Part shown: positions 19,795 to 29,238 of the stretch, in pieces
Layout: each line of letters begins with the position of its first letter
How positions within the stretch are numbered: position 1 is the first letter of the stretch
Source of the DNA: Ectothiorhodospira magna
GTDB taxonomy: Bacteria; Pseudomonadota; Gammaproteobacteria; Ectothiorhodospirales; Ectothiorhodospiraceae
Direction of reading: 5' to 3'
NCBI RefSeq assembly: GCF_900110965.1
Contig: NZ_FOFO01000003.1
Location: 1 to 64,000 of the forward strand
Length of the DNA stretch: 64,000 nucleotides
The notes under the pieces: generated by a model
The model's input: the letters and a program-made list of their open reading frames with translations, nothing else
What the model was told of the DNA's origin: nothing
The model's database searches: none
Translations under genes and position numbers: made by a program

Positions 19795-20948
19795 TGGCCC
19801 GCCTGTTGGCCGTGGTGATGGTCGCTGCCCTGGTCAGCGGCTGCGGGCTGTGGGTTAAGGATACGGCAGAACCCCCGGCTCCGTTGCCCCATATCGAGGC
19901 CGTGGTGACCCCTCATGTATTGTGGCATCGCAACGTAGGCCGCAGTGGGGGCACATCCCATGTGCAGCTTTCCCCCTACCTGACACAGGATCGCATCATG
20001 GTTACCGATGCTCAGGGACGGGTCTCTGCCTGGGCACTGGAGGATGGTGCCAATCTATGGCGTATCCACCTGCAAGTGCCGGTGACCAGCGGGGTCAATG
20101 GTGGTGACGGGGTAGTGATGGTAGGTACCGGGCATGGTGAAGTGATTGCCCTGGATCTGGAGGCAGGACGGGAACTCTGGCGCCGGAGGCTTTCCAGTGA
20201 AGTGATGGCGGTGTCTGCGGTGGAACAAGGGGTGATGGTGGCCCGTACCAACGATGGCCGTCTCCATGCTCTGGATGTGCTTACCGGTGAGCCTCGCTGG
20301 CTGGCAGGACGTACGACCCCGGCCCTGAGTCTACGGGGGGCGGGTATGCCCCTGATGATTTCCGGGCGGGTTCTGGCAGGATTTGATAATGGCCGGCTGG
20401 CCATGTTCGGTCTGACCCGGGGAAATGTGATCTGGGAAACGGCCCTGGCAGTACCCAGTGGTCGTTCTGAACTGGAACGCATGGTGGATGTGGACGGTGC
20501 CCTGGCCCTGGCAGGAGGGGTGGTCTACGGCGTCGCCTATCAAGGTCGGGTGGCTGCCCTGGGCGTCGCTGATGGTCGTACCCTCTGGCAGCGGGAGCTG
20601 TCATCCTATCGCGGGGTCACGGTGATGGGGGATCTGTTGTTACTCACCGATGCCTTTGGTCATGTCTGGGCCCTGGATCGGCGCAATGGCGCCACCCTTT
20701 GGCAGCAGGACATGCTGCGTTTGCGTGGTGTGACCCTGCCGGTGGCGGTGGGTGAATATGTGGTAGTAGGGGATGACGAGGGTTACCTGCATTGGCTGGA
20801 CCCCGAGGACGGCACTTTGGTAGGGCGGGTCCGCACGGATCGTCATGGCATCATGGGGGTACCCCAGGTGCGTGCTGATGTCGTTTATGTCCTGGGGCGG
20901 GGAGGCAATCTGAGTGCCGTCACCCTGCGTTCCCAGGATGATTCTTAA
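19794..20948 (+). CDS. bamB: Outer-membrane protein assembly lipoprotein BamB
   Basis: A 384-residue lipoprotein of the BAM complex that inserts beta-barrel proteins into the outer membrane. The signal peptide ends in LVSGC with Cys17. The rest is an eight-bladed PQQ-type propeller with repeated GRVSAWALEDGANLWR, GEVIALDLEAGRELWRR and GHVWALDRRNGATLWQ units. The ATG at 19794 overlaps the yfgM stop as TGATG; a GTG one codon earlier is less likely. It is followed by der as in E. coli. Confidence 0.95.
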   Translation: MARLLAVVMVAALVSGCGLWVKDTAEPPAPLPHIEAVVTPHVLWHRNVGRSGGTSHVQLSPYLTQDRIMVTDAQGRVSAWALEDGANLWRIHLQVPVTSGVNGGDGVVMVGTGHGEVIALDLEAGRELWRRRLSSEVMAVSAVEQGVMVARTNDGRLHALDVLTGEPRWLAGRTTPALSLRGAGMPLMISGRVLAGFDNGRLAMFGLTRGNVIWETALAVPSGRSELERMVDVDGALALAGGVVYGVAYQGRVAALGVADGRTLWQRELSSYRGVTVMGDLLLLTDAFGHVWALDRRNGATLWQQDMLRLRGVTLPVAVGEYVVVGDDEGYLHWLDPEDGTLVGRVRTDRHGIMGVPQVRADVVYVLGRGGNLSAVTLRSQDDS

Positions 20949-20973
20949 TTTTTCATAACATCGGTATGTCCCA

Positions 20974-22374
20974 ATGAAGCCCGTCATTGCCCTGGTAGGG
21001 CGCCCCAATGTGGGAAAATCCACGCTGTTCAACCAGCTCACCCGTTCCCGCGATGCCTTGGTGGCGGATCTGCCCGGACTCACCCGTGACCGTCAGTACG
21101 GCACCGGTCGCGTCGGTGGCTATGGCTACATGGTGGTGGATACCGGGGGGCTCAGTGGCGAGAGTGATACCCTGGATACCCTGATGGCGCAGCAGACCCG
21201 CCAGGCCATCCGGGAAGCGGATCTGGTGATGTTTCTGGTGGATGGCCGCGCCGGCCTGTGCGGCGCGGACGAGATGATTGCCCAGGAACTAAGAGGCTTC
21301 AACAAGCCCATCGTGCTGGTGGTCAACAAGACCGACGGCGTGGACCCCCAGGCAGTGACTGCTGAATTTCACCGCCTGGGCCTGGGGGAGCCACGGACCA
21401 TTGCTGCTGCCCATGGTCGAGGGATTCAGGGGCTGATGGCCTCGGTACGGCCCCTGTTGCCCGAAACAGTAGACGAAGAAGAAGAGGGTGAGCGCTGGCC
21501 GGGTATTCGCATTGCCTTTGTCGGGCGTCCCAACGCGGGCAAGTCCACCCTCATCAACCGCATCCTCGGCGAGGAGCGGATGGTGGCCACGGACATCCCC
21601 GGCACCACCCGCGACAGCGTTTTCGTGCCCTTTGAACGGGATGGCCAGGTCTATACCCTGATCGATACCGCCGGTGTGCGGCGTCGCTCCAGGGTCAAGG
21701 AGACGGTGGAAAAGTTCAGCGTGGTGAAGACCATCCAGGCCATCGACGCCGCCCATGTGGTGATCTTCCTGCTGGATGCCCGGGAAGGCATCGCCGAACA
21801 GGATGCCCATCTGCTGGGAATGGTGATGGACGCCGGTCGGGCGCTGGTGGTGGCCATCAACAAGTGGGACGGCCTGACCCCGGATCAGCGGGATCGGGTG
21901 AAGACCGACCTGCTGCTCAAGCTGCCCTTCCTGGATTTTGCCGAACGGCGGTTCATTTCCGCCCTTCACGGCACCGGGGTCGGTGATCTGTTCGGTGCCG
22001 TGCAGCGGGCCCATGAGTCCGCCTTCCGGGACATGGGGACCAGTGTCCTGACCCGTTTGCTGGAAAGCGCCGTGGTGGCCCATCAGCCGCCCCTGGTGCG
22101 GGGACGGCGGATCAAGCTGCGCTACGCCCATCAAGGGGGGCGCAATCCGCCGGTGATCGTCATCCACGGCAACCAGACCGATGCGCTGCCGGGGGCCTAC
22201 AAGCGTTATCTCACCAATCATTTCCGCGAACATCTGCAGCTGGTGGGCACCCCCATCCGACTGGAGTTCAAAAGTGGTGAAAATCCTTACGAGGGCAAGC
22301 GCAACACCCTCACGCCCCGCCAGATCCACAAGCGCAAGCGGATGATGAAACACATCAAGAAAAAGGGACGATAA
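20974..22374 (+). CDS. der: Ribosome assembly GTPase Der (EngA)
   Basis: A 466-residue protein with two tandem G domains, diagnostic of Der. The P-loops are [12 protein letters not shown] near residue 8 and [12 protein letters not shown] near residue 188, with NKTDG and NKWDG base-recognition motifs. A KH-like domain ends the protein with a lysine-rich tail [14 protein letters not shown]. Der is needed for late 50S subunit assembly. It is the last gene of the rlmN-to-der block. Confidence 0.97.
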   Translation: MKPVIALVGRPNVGKSTLFNQLTRSRDALVADLPGLTRDRQYGTGRVGGYGYMVVDTGGLSGESDTLDTLMAQQTRQAIREADLVMFLVDGRAGLCGADEMIAQELRGFNKPIVLVVNKTDGVDPQAVTAEFHRLGLGEPRTIAAAHGRGIQGLMASVRPLLPETVDEEEEGERWPGIRIAFVGRPNAGKSTLINRILGEERMVATDIPGTTRDSVFVPFERDGQVYTLIDTAGVRRRSRVKETVEKFSVVKTIQAIDAAHVVIFLLDAREGIAEQDAHLLGMVMDAGRALVVAINKWDGLTPDQRDRVKTDLLLKLPFLDFAERRFISALHGTGVGDLFGAVQRAHESAFRDMGTSVLTRLLESAVVAHQPPLVRGRRIKLRYAHQGGRNPPVIVIHGNQTDALPGAYKRYLTNHFREHLQLVGTPIRLEFKSGENPYEGKRNTLTPRQIHKRKRMMKHIKKKGR

Positions 22375-22387
22375 AGATCCACTTGGA

Positions 22388-22549
22388 TCACACGAACCGC
22401 AGGTAGCCGGCCACGAACAGTACCCCCATCACGGCAGCGGCGATGTACAGGGCGTTGGAGAGTGTCCTGTTGCCGGGGCGGCTGAAGTAGGCCGCCCACA
22501 GCATCAGCAGGATCACCACGAACAAAAAGAACAAAAAGCGCACGGGCAT
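22388..22549 (-). CDS. Small two-helix membrane protein, function unknown
   Basis: A 53-residue hydrophobic protein with two predicted membrane helices: FLFFLFVVILLMLWAAYF and ALYIAAAVMGVLFVAGYL, joined by a short SRPGNRTLSN loop. I start it at the ATG at 22549 (MPVRFLFF), which lies eight bases downstream of the ygfZ stop on the same strand, suggesting cotranscription. I do not recognise a family. It is convergent with der, 13 bases away. Hydrophobic order and operon position support a real gene, but composition alone could mislead. Confidence 0.55.
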   Translation of the reverse strand: MPVRFLFFLFVVILLMLWAAYFSRPGNRTLSNALYIAAAVMGVLFVAGYLRFV

Positions 22550-22556
22550 CACTCCA

Positions 22557-23615
22557 TCAGGGGGTTGCCGCAGGGTCAAAGGCATAGGGGAGGGGGACCA
22601 CCTGGGCCGGGGCACCATCTGGCCTCTCCAGGCGGGACTGTCCGGCCTCTGCACTGGTGATCTGCATCACGGCAAGGGCTGCGACCCCGCCGTCGGGATG
22701 GCGCTGGGCATCGACGATGGTGCCGGCAGGCTGATCGGATGGCTGGTCCGGATCCACTAGGCTGTCTCCTGGCTGTGGCGGTGTCTCCACCGGCAGGTGA
22801 ATCAGATACATGCGGCGTTTGAGTTTGCCCAGGTACTGCATTCGGGCCACCACTTCCTGTCCCGGATAACAGCCTTTATTGAAACTGACGCCGCCTAGCT
22901 GCTGCAGGTTGGTCATCTGTGGTACGAAAGCCTCGGCTGTGGCCGGATAGAGATTGGGGATTCCCGCCAGAATGTCCATCAAGGCCCATTGTGCCGCGCC
23001 CACCGGGGCGCAATGGACATTGAGGGCATGCCAGAGTTGCTGCATGGATTCCAGGTCGCCATACAGCTCGAAGCGGGGATGGTGGCCGGGAATGCGAATG
23101 ATCGTGATGCTGTCATGACGGGTACAGGCGTTTGCTTGGGTGGGGATGTCGCCGCCCAGGGCATCCTTGAGCAGGGTCTCCCCATGTGGGCCGGACAGCC
23201 CCAGGGGGATGAAGGCATCACCGGCGTCCTCCAGGGTCACCTTGGCCCGCAATACATACATGGACAGGCGCTTGAGTACCGTTTCCACCTGTTCCCTGGG
23301 CAGGCGCAGGTAGAAAGCATCTCCACGGTTGAACAAACGGAAGGTACAGACCATGCGCCCCTTGGCGGTACACCAGGCCCCGGGCAGGCTGTGTTGGGGA
23401 CCCACTTCGCTGACATCGCAGGTGAACTGCCCCTGCAGGAAGGCGGCGGCTTCCTCGCCGCGGGCACGGATCAACCCCTGATGTGACAGGTCGCAGATCA
23501 CGTCGCCGGTGACGGCCACGCTGCGTTCACGCTCCGGGTTGCCGTAGTGGGAGACCCGGTCGTTGTCCATCTCGGCACCGGCGTCCAGGAGGAAGGCTTT
23601 CCACTCGGGTTTCAT
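22557..23615 (-). CDS. ygfZ: YgfZ-type folate-binding Fe-S maintenance protein
   Basis: A 352-residue member of the YgfZ/GcvT-like family, which helps repair or mature certain Fe-S enzymes such as MiaB and depends on tetrahydrofolate. The signature KGCYPGQE, with its redox-active Cys at about residue 249, is present in FNKGCYPGQEVVARMQYLGKL. The fold is the three-domain trefoil of aminomethyltransferases but without glycine-cleavage partners nearby. It starts just beside a solitary IS-like hairpin. In a window full of Fe-S systems the role fits, but the placement beside der is probably coincidental. Confidence 0.92.
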   Translation of the reverse strand: MKPEWKAFLLDAGAEMDNDRVSHYGNPERERSVAVTGDVICDLSHQGLIRARGEEAAAFLQGQFTCDVSEVGPQHSLPGAWCTAKGRMVCTFRLFNRGDAFYLRLPREQVETVLKRLSMYVLRAKVTLEDAGDAFIPLGLSGPHGETLLKDALGGDIPTQANACTRHDSITIIRIPGHHPRFELYGDLESMQQLWHALNVHCAPVGAAQWALMDILAGIPNLYPATAEAFVPQMTNLQQLGGVSFNKGCYPGQEVVARMQYLGKLKRRMYLIHLPVETPPQPGDSLVDPDQPSDQPAGTIVDAQRHPDGGVAALAVMQITSAEAGQSRLERPDGAPAQVVPLPYAFDPAATP

Positions 23616-23621
23616 CAGTTG

Positions 23622-23660
23622 CTCCGCGAGAAACCCCGTCCTTCAGGGCGGGGAGGGATG
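23622..23660 (-). repeat. Solitary IS200/IS605-type end hairpin
   Basis: Read on the minus strand: CCTCCCCGCCCTGAAGGACG and then GGGTTTCTCGCG. The arms at 23634-23641 and 23646-23653 form an 8-bp stem with a TTCA loop and one G-T pair. A CCTCCCC-hairpin-GGGG-TTTCTCGCG pattern is familiar to me from ends of IS200/IS605-family elements carrying tnpB. No tnpA or tnpB frame lies here, so this would be a solo end. A related copy in the other orientation lies at 45513-45545. Confidence 0.45.
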
Positions 23661-23750
23661 GTGTTCCCAGCATTGAGGATAGCTTGATATCCGAACCTCA
23701 TCTTAGACCAAAGTTCGATACAAGGGGAGCAAGAGGGGGGCCATGAACAT

Positions 23751-23785
23751 AAAAAACCCATCCCGGCACGGCGCCGGGATGGGTT
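23751..23785 (-). terminator. Rho-independent terminator of zapG
   Basis: A perfect 13-bp stem (AACCCATCCCGGC at 23755-23767 and its complement at 23773-23785) with a 5-base loop. On the minus strand the stem is followed by a run of T's (GGGTTTTTTATG), so it ends transcripts coming from zapG before they reach ygfZ. Confidence 0.88.
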
Positions 23786-23852
23786 GGGATCTGCCTGTCC
23801 CTCGGGGGATCTCGCTCCCCCCGATGGGATGGTATTAAATCAGTGTGATGAT

Positions 23853-24584
23853 TTACTTTTTGGCAGTTTGCAGATCCTTGGCAGCCAGACGGATGCGATC
23901 CGGCTGACCCGGTGCCTTGACGGAAGTGGCGCCAGGCATGGTCTTGGCAGTGTCGGCGGCCTTGGTTCTGAGTTCGCGCTTGAGGGCGGTAGCACCACGG
24001 GGATCGGGGCGGTTGGCCCGGGGGGCAGCAGCCGGCTTTTGCAGGGTCACGGATTTTTGCGGTGCCGGTGCAGCCTTGGGTGCGGCTTTGGGGGCAGCCT
24101 TGGGTGCAGGCGCAGCAGTTTTGGGGGCGGCGGCTGGGGCAGCGGCTGGGGCAGCGGCAGCCGGCTTGGCTGGGGCGGCCTGGGCGGGCTTGGAGCCGGC
24201 GGGGATGGCCCGACGCTGCTCTTCTCTGGACAGTTCCAGCAGGGCGGAGGCGCGACGGGGCAGGAAACGGTTGGAGGGGCCATCACCCAGGCGGTCATAG
24301 CTGTCTACCAGATGCTCATACAGCTCGCGGTAGGAATGGGCCATGCCGGTGAACAGGGTGGCGGTCTTTTCGAAGTGACGATTAACCTGGGACCGATAGT
24401 TGTTGATCTTGCGTTGCTGGTTGTCCAGTTCTTTTTCCAGATCCCGAACCCGACCGGCATCACCTTGCTGACGACCAAACCAGAAGCCCAGCAAACCGGC
24501 GCCCACAAAACCAAGTACGGTGAGCATGTTGTCCCCAACCATCAGGAACTCTCGCATATTTGCAGCTATTTCTGTCGATGACAT
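23853..24584 (-). CDS. ZapG/YhcB-family (DUF1043) protein with long Ala-Pro-Lys tail
   Basis: A 243-residue protein. After a short N-terminus one membrane helix (MLTVLGFVGAGLLGFWFGRQ) leads into a coiled coil (RVRDLEKELDNQQRKINNY). The DUF1043 hallmark HFEKTATLFTGMAHSYRELY follows. E. coli YhcB/ZapG joins the cell-division and envelope-synthesis machinery. The E. coli protein is about 130 residues; here a low-complexity tail rich in Ala, Pro and Lys (KAAPKAAPKAAP) and a basic end add over 100. I chose the ATG at 24584 because AGGAGATAGGT precedes it; an upstream ATG at 24617 lacks such a site. A strong terminator follows. Confidence 0.82.
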   Translation of the reverse strand: MSSTEIAANMREFLMVGDNMLTVLGFVGAGLLGFWFGRQQGDAGRVRDLEKELDNQQRKINNYRSQVNRHFEKTATLFTGMAHSYRELYEHLVDSYDRLGDGPSNRFLPRRASALLELSREEQRRAIPAGSKPAQAAPAKPAAAAPAAAPAAAPKTAAPAPKAAPKAAPKAAPAPQKSVTLQKPAAAPRANRPDPRGATALKRELRTKAADTAKTMPGATSVKAPGQPDRIRLAAKDLQTAKK

Positions 24585-24843
24585 ACCTATCTCCTGCAAT
24601 TGTGCCGCTGTTGGCATCCCGTGATCATGTGGAACGTCTTGGCGGCGGTTAGTTTACGGTGTCGTGTGATCACCGCATGTGAATGGCTCTGGTGCACGTA
24701 AACATCCTGGTGATGCTACCCAGCTTGAGCATTATGCACAATAATCACAGGGTATGCCGCCACGAATTTGGGCTTGACTGGTTGTTTTCCCGTTCTGGAA
24801 GCGCGCAAGCCCCATGACAGGGACTATCAAAGGAGGATTGATC

Positions 24844-25311
24844 GTGGTCATGGTGACAGACCGTCGTGCGCATTTTTTCCCCCTCAAGCCCCCCTGGTCT
24901 GTAGTGGGTGTTCTGAGCCTGCTGCATCTGGCGGCTCTGGCGTCGATCTGGAGCAGCGGGCTGCCCTTTTGGGGTCAATGGGCGGCGTCCCTGCTGGCCA
25001 TTGCCGGTCTGATGCCATGGGTGTACCGGCTGGGACTGGGCCATCTGCCGGGGCAATGGCAAGGTCTGGAGTACGATATCGATGGATGCTGGTGGCTGGA
25101 GTCCCGTGCCGGGCAGCGGTTGCCGGTGCGGGTGTTGCCCGATTCGGTGGTGTTGCCGGGGCTGATTTTATTGCTGCTGCGGGATGAAGCCGGGCGCCAT
25201 CATCGCCTGCCTCTGACCAGGGACGCCCTGGTGACCGGAGATTTGCGGCCGTTACGCCTTTGTCTGCGGCAATCCGTCCGGGACCGAACACCCACGGACC
25301 CCGATCCATGA
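24844..25311 (+). CDS. ygfX: YgfX/CptA-family membrane protein
   Basis: A 155-residue protein with two closely spaced membrane helices (VVGVLSLLHLAALASIW and WAASLLAIAGLMPWVY) and a small soluble C-terminal domain. It resembles E. coli YgfX (also called CptA), a partner of SdhE reported to affect cell shape and pigment production. The call rests on topology, the W-x-L-x-x-x-x-G core and the neighbouring sdhE. I chose the GTG at 24844, seven bases after AGGAGG at 24831-24836, over ATGs at 24814 and 24850. It is convergent with sdhE; in enterics the two are in one operon. Confidence 0.7.
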   Translation: MVMVTDRRAHFFPLKPPWSVVGVLSLLHLAALASIWSSGLPFWGQWAASLLAIAGLMPWVYRLGLGHLPGQWQGLEYDIDGCWWLESRAGQRLPVRVLPDSVVLPGLILLLLRDEAGRHHRLPLTRDALVTGDLRPLRLCLRQSVRDRTPTDPDP

Positions 25312-25331
25312 GTCCAGTCCATGAGTGTCGT

Positions 25332-25580
25332 TCAGCCTTCGATGAAGTGACGCCGGACCCGGTGGATCATCGTGGCCAGTTCAGTTTTTTCCACCGGCTC
25401 GCCGTAGAGGAGCCAGCGCTGGAGGTGGTCATCTTCCTGCTTGAGGATTTGCTCGAAGGTCTGCAGTTCTGTGGCATCCAGGTGTTCACCCTGGGCCAGC
25501 AGGAACCCCTCCAGCATGAGATCCAGTTCCTTGGTGCCGCGCCGGCAGTGCCAGCGTAATCGGGCGATATCGCTCATCAT
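25332..25580 (-). CDS. sdhE: Succinate dehydrogenase flavinylation factor SdhE
   Basis: An 82-residue all-helical protein that promotes covalent FAD attachment to SdhA. The RGxxE signature appears as RGTKELDLML, and W-x-L-x-G as WLLYGEP. It lies on the same strand downstream of sdhB, so its place at the end of the sdhCDAB series is natural. A second Met at codon 2 could be the start. It meets ygfX tail to tail with only 20 bases between. Confidence 0.93.
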   Translation of the reverse strand: MMSDIARLRWHCRRGTKELDLMLEGFLLAQGEHLDATELQTFEQILKQEDDHLQRWLLYGEPVEKTELATMIHRVRRHFIEG

Positions 25581-25708
25581 TCAGGACTCATGGACAGGCA
25601 GGAATGAAGTCCGCGGGGCAGGTCCGCCAGCAAGCGGGGGGCAGGAAATCCCCGGCCAGGTGCCATCGTGGCCGGGGGGATGTCCTGGGACGGGGATATC
25701 CAGCGGAC

Positions 25709-26485
25709 TCAGCGCCGGATCACCATCAGTTTTTTGATCTCCGCAATCGCCTTGGCCGGGTTCAGGCCCTTGGGACAGGTGCGGGTGCAGTTCATGATGG
25801 TGTGGCAGCGGTACAGCTTGAACGGGTCTTCCAGGGCGTCCAGACGCTCACCGGTGACCTCGTCACGGCTGTCCGCGATCCAGCGGTAGGCTTGCAGCAG
25901 GATGGCCGGACCCAGATAGCGGTCGCCGTTCCACCAGTAGCTCGGGCAGCTGGTGGAGCAGCAGGCGCAGAGGATGCACTCGTACAGGCCGTCCAGCCTG
26001 GCGCGCTCTTCCTTGGACTGCAGCCGCTCGGAATCCGGCGGCGGCGGGGTCTGGGTCTGGATCCAGGGCTTGATGGACGCATACTGGGCATAGAAGTGGG
26101 TCATTTCCGGAATCAGGTCCTTGACCACCTTCATGTGCGGCAGCGGGTAGATGTTCACATCTCCCTTGATCTCGTCGATGGCCTTGGTGCACGCCAGGGT
26201 ATTGGTGCCGTCGATGTTCATGGCACAGGAACCACAGATCCCCTCCCGGCAGGAGCGCCGGAAGGAGAGGGTGGCGTCCATCTCGTCCTTGATCTTGATG
26301 ACGGCGTCCAGCACCATCGGCCCGCAGGTGTCCAGGTCCACCTCGTAGGTGTCGATGCGCGGGTTTTCACCGCTGTCCGGGTCCCAGCGATAGATGTTGA
26401 AGCGCTTGACGTGGGTGGCACCCTCGGCCTTGAAGGTCTTGCCCTTCTTGATCCGGGAATTGATTGGCAATACAAACTGGGCCAT
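25709..26485 (-). CDS. sdhB: Succinate dehydrogenase iron-sulfur subunit SdhB
   Basis: A 258-residue subunit of complex II carrying three clusters. The [2Fe-2S] ligands are in [21 protein letters not shown], truncated here by the rule on length to its CREGICGSC core. The [4Fe-4S] ligands are in [11 protein letters not shown] and the [3Fe-4S] ligands in [12 protein letters not shown]. It passes electrons from SdhA to the quinone site formed with SdhC and SdhD. It follows sdhA after about 25 bases and precedes sdhE. All ligands are intact. Confidence 0.97.
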   Translation of the reverse strand: MAQFVLPINSRIKKGKTFKAEGATHVKRFNIYRWDPDSGENPRIDTYEVDLDTCGPMVLDAVIKIKDEMDATLSFRRSCREGICGSCAMNIDGTNTLACTKAIDEIKGDVNIYPLPHMKVVKDLIPEMTHFYAQYASIKPWIQTQTPPPPDSERLQSKEERARLDGLYECILCACCSTSCPSYWWNGDRYLGPAILLQAYRWIADSRDEVTGERLDALEDPFKLYRCHTIMNCTRTCPKGLNPAKAIAEIKKLMVIRR

Positions 26486-26511
26486 GGTCTTGCGTTCTCC
26501 TGAATCTGCGC

Positions 26512-28302
26512 TCAGTAGACCCGTGCCTTGGGCGGCACGACTTCCACGTCATCGCTGAGGGTGTACATGTGCACCGGGCGGTAGTCGAGCCTGACCTTGC
26601 CCTGTGCGTCGACCCAGGACAGGGTGTGCTTCATCCAGTTCTCGTCGTCGCGCTCAGGGAAGTCCTCGCGGGCGTGGGCGCCGCGGCTTTCCTGACGATT
26701 CACCGCCGAGCGGATGGTGGCCACGGCGCTGCCCAGCAGGTTTTCCAGTTCCAGGGTTTCCACCAGATCTGAGTTCCAGACCAGGGAGCGGTCAGTGACC
26801 CGCACGTCGCCGAAGGACTGGAACACCTCGTCCATGCGCTCGCAGCCCTTCTGCAGGGTCTCGCCGGTACGGAACACGGCGGCATAGCGCTGCATGCATG
26901 CCTGCATGTCGCCGCGGATGGAGGCGGTGGAGCGGCCGCCGTTGGCGTAGCGCAGACGGTCCAGGCGCTCCAGGGCGGCGTCACTGGCGCCGGCCGGCAG
27001 GTCGGGCACGGAGGCGCCGATGTCCTTGACGATCTCGGCGGCGCGGATGGCGGCGGAACGACCGAACACCACCAGGTCCAGCAGGGAGTTGGAGCCCAGA
27101 CGGTTGGCGCCGTGGACGGACACGCAGGCCGCCTCGCCGATGGCCATCAGGCCCGGCACGACGTGGTCCGGATTGCCGTCTTTGAGGGTGACCACTTCGC
27201 CACGGTAGTTGGTGGGGACGCCGCCCATGTTGTAGTGCACCGTGGGCAGCACGGGGATGGGTTCCTTGGTGACATCCACGCCGGCGAAGATCCTGGCGGT
27301 TTCGGCGATCCCCGGCAGGCGCTCGTTGATCACTTCCGGACCCAGGTGCTCCAGATGCAGGTGGATGTGGTCCTGTTTCGGACCCACGCCGCGACCTTCG
27401 TTGATCTCGATGGTCATGGAGCGGGAGACCACGTCGCGGGAGGCCAGGTCCTTGGCGTTGGGGGCATAGCGTTCCATGAAGCGCTCGCCCTTGGCATTGG
27501 TCAGGTAACCGCCTTCGCCGCGCACCCCTTCGGTGATCAGGCAGCCGGCGCCGTAGATGCCGGTGGGGTGGAACTGGACGAACTCCATGTCCTGCAGGGG
27601 CAGGCCGGCGCGCAGCGCCATGCCCATGCCGTCGCCGGTACAGGTGTGGGCGGAGGTGCAGGAGAAGTAACTGCGGCCGTAGCCGCCGGTGGCCAGGACC
27701 ACCAGATGGGCGCGGAAGCGGTGCAGGGTGCCGTCCACCAGGTTCAGGGCCATCACGCCGCGGCAGGTCTCGCCGTCCATGATCAGGTCGGTGGCGAAGT
27801 ATTCGATGAAGAATTCCGCCTGGTGCTTGAGGGCCTGCTGGTACAAGGTGTGCAGGATGGCGTGGCCGGTACGGTCGGCGGCGGCACAGGTGCGCTGGGC
27901 GCGGCCTTCACCGAAGCGGGTGGTCATGCCGCCGAAGGGCCGCTGATAGATCTTGCCGTCCTCGGTACGGGAGAAGGGCACGCCGTAGTGTTCCAGCTCG
28001 ATGATGGCGGGCACGGCCTCGCGGCACATGTATTCGATGGCATCCTGGTCGCCGAGCCAGTCGGAGCCCTTGACGGTGTCGTACATGTGCCAGCGCCAGT
28101 CATCTTCGCCCATGTTGCCCAGCGCCGCGGAGATGCCGCCCTGGGCGGCCACGGTGTGGCTGCGGGTGGGGAATACCTTGGTCACGCAGGCCGTCTTGAG
28201 ACCCTTTTCCGCCATGCCGAAGGTGGCTCTCAGGCCGGCGCCACCGGCGCCCACCACCACCACGTCATAGGCATGGTCGACAATCTTGTAGTCGCCCTTC
28301 AT
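26512..28302 (-). CDS. sdhA: Succinate dehydrogenase flavoprotein subunit SdhA
   Basis: A 596-residue flavoprotein that oxidises succinate to fumarate. The FAD-binding [17 protein letters not shown] lies near residue 18. The histidine that binds FAD covalently is in [17 protein letters not shown]. Substrate-site motifs HPTGIYGAG and [13 protein letters not shown] are present. I start at the ATG at 28302; a TTG one codon upstream is unlikely. It abuts sdhD with three bases between them. Cofactor attachment should use SdhE, encoded after sdhB, and SdhAF4, encoded before sdhC. Confidence 0.97.
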   Translation of the reverse strand: MKGDYKIVDHAYDVVVVGAGGAGLRATFGMAEKGLKTACVTKVFPTRSHTVAAQGGISAALGNMGEDDWRWHMYDTVKGSDWLGDQDAIEYMCREAVPAIIELEHYGVPFSRTEDGKIYQRPFGGMTTRFGEGRAQRTCAAADRTGHAILHTLYQQALKHQAEFFIEYFATDLIMDGETCRGVMALNLVDGTLHRFRAHLVVLATGGYGRSYFSCTSAHTCTGDGMGMALRAGLPLQDMEFVQFHPTGIYGAGCLITEGVRGEGGYLTNAKGERFMERYAPNAKDLASRDVVSRSMTIEINEGRGVGPKQDHIHLHLEHLGPEVINERLPGIAETARIFAGVDVTKEPIPVLPTVHYNMGGVPTNYRGEVVTLKDGNPDHVVPGLMAIGEAACVSVHGANRLGSNSLLDLVVFGRSAAIRAAEIVKDIGASVPDLPAGASDAALERLDRLRYANGGRSTASIRGDMQACMQRYAAVFRTGETLQKGCERMDEVFQSFGDVRVTDRSLVWNSDLVETLELENLLGSAVATIRSAVNRQESRGAHAREDFPERDDENWMKHTLSWVDAQGKVRLDYRPVHMYTLSDDVEVVPPKARVY

Positions 28303-28305
28303 CAA

Positions 28306-28686
28306 TCAGCTCCCGAAAGCAATGCGCAAAATGGCGACGATCCCGATGATCGCCAGCAGCCACGCGAGAAACGTCACGGCAATGAGCACGGTGAATTTCT
28401 TGCCTTCACTGTGCACGTAATCTTCGATCACGGTCTGCAGGCCCATCTGGATGTGATGGAACATCACCCCGACACCGAGGATCAACAGGACCGTGTTCAG
28501 GGGTTGGGCGGCCCAGGCCAGGGTGGCCTCGTAGCCCGCGCCGGCCAGGGTGGCCAGGCTGAAGATCAGCCACAGCATCAGGGGGACCAGGGCGATGGAG
28601 GACAGACGCATCACCCACCAGTGGTGGGTGCCGTCCTTGGCGGAACCGAGGCCGCGGGCCCGGCCCAGTGGTGTACGAAGGCTCAT
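28306..28686 (-). CDS. sdhD: Succinate dehydrogenase membrane anchor SdhD
   Basis: A 126-residue three-helix membrane protein. It opens with SLRTPLGRARGLGSAKDGTH and then WWVMRLSSIALVPLMLWL; the second helix carries HHIQMGLQTVIEDYVHSEG, with the conserved His and the Asp-Tyr of the quinone site. It anchors the SdhAB arm and helps bind heme b and ubiquinone. It sits between sdhC and sdhA with tight spacing. Confidence 0.93.
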   Translation of the reverse strand: MSLRTPLGRARGLGSAKDGTHHWWVMRLSSIALVPLMLWLIFSLATLAGAGYEATLAWAAQPLNTVLLILGVGVMFHHIQMGLQTVIEDYVHSEGKKFTVLIAVTFLAWLLAIIGIVAILRIAFGS

Positions 28687-28699
28687 GTGGATATCCCCG

Positions 28700-29077
28700 T
28701 CAGATCACGACGACCCAGAAGATCAGGGTCAGCAGCAGAGTGGTGGCCAGGGCGGTCCAGCCGGTGACGTAGACGCCCTTGATGGTCAGTGCGACACCCG
28801 TGTCCCAGATGAGGTGACGAATGCCGGCGCACAGGTGGTAGAACAATGCCAGGGTGACGGGAACCAGGATCACGATCCCGAGCCAGCCGTGGAGCAGGGC
28901 CTCGGCCCGGGCAAAAGCCTCGGGGCCGGCGGCCAGGGCGGCCAGCCAGTAGACCAGGATCAGGCTGGCGACGCTCAGGATCACGCCGGTGATCCGGTGC
29001 AGGATCGAGAGTACCGAGGTCATCTGCGGCCGATAGACCTGCAGATGGGGTGACAGCGGCCGGTTGTCGTTTGGCAT
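28700..29077 (-). CDS. sdhC: Succinate dehydrogenase cytochrome b subunit SdhC
   Basis: A 125-residue three-helix protein. MPNDNRPLSPHLQVYRPQMT opens it, followed by SVLSILHRITG with the Ser and Arg of the quinone site. The heme-ligand histidine is in FYHLCAGIRHLIWDTG. I use the ATG at 29077, because the frame extends upstream without conserved residues. It is the first structural gene of sdhCDAB. Confidence 0.95.
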   Translation of the reverse strand: MPNDNRPLSPHLQVYRPQMTSVLSILHRITGVILSVASLILVYWLAALAAGPEAFARAEALLHGWLGIVILVPVTLALFYHLCAGIRHLIWDTGVALTIKGVYVTGWTALATTLLLTLIFWVVVI

Positions 29078-29238
29078 GGCTTGGAAGGCTCCGCTTGAAG
29101 AATCCGCAAGGTGCGGATGTTGACGGTCTGCGGCCCCGAACCCGTGATACGCAGGACGCTCCGGGGCGAGGCAGGTCGTTCGGTGGTGCAATATTCGAGA
29201 ATGGCGGATGCAAGAGTGCCCGGTGGCCCGGACTGCGT

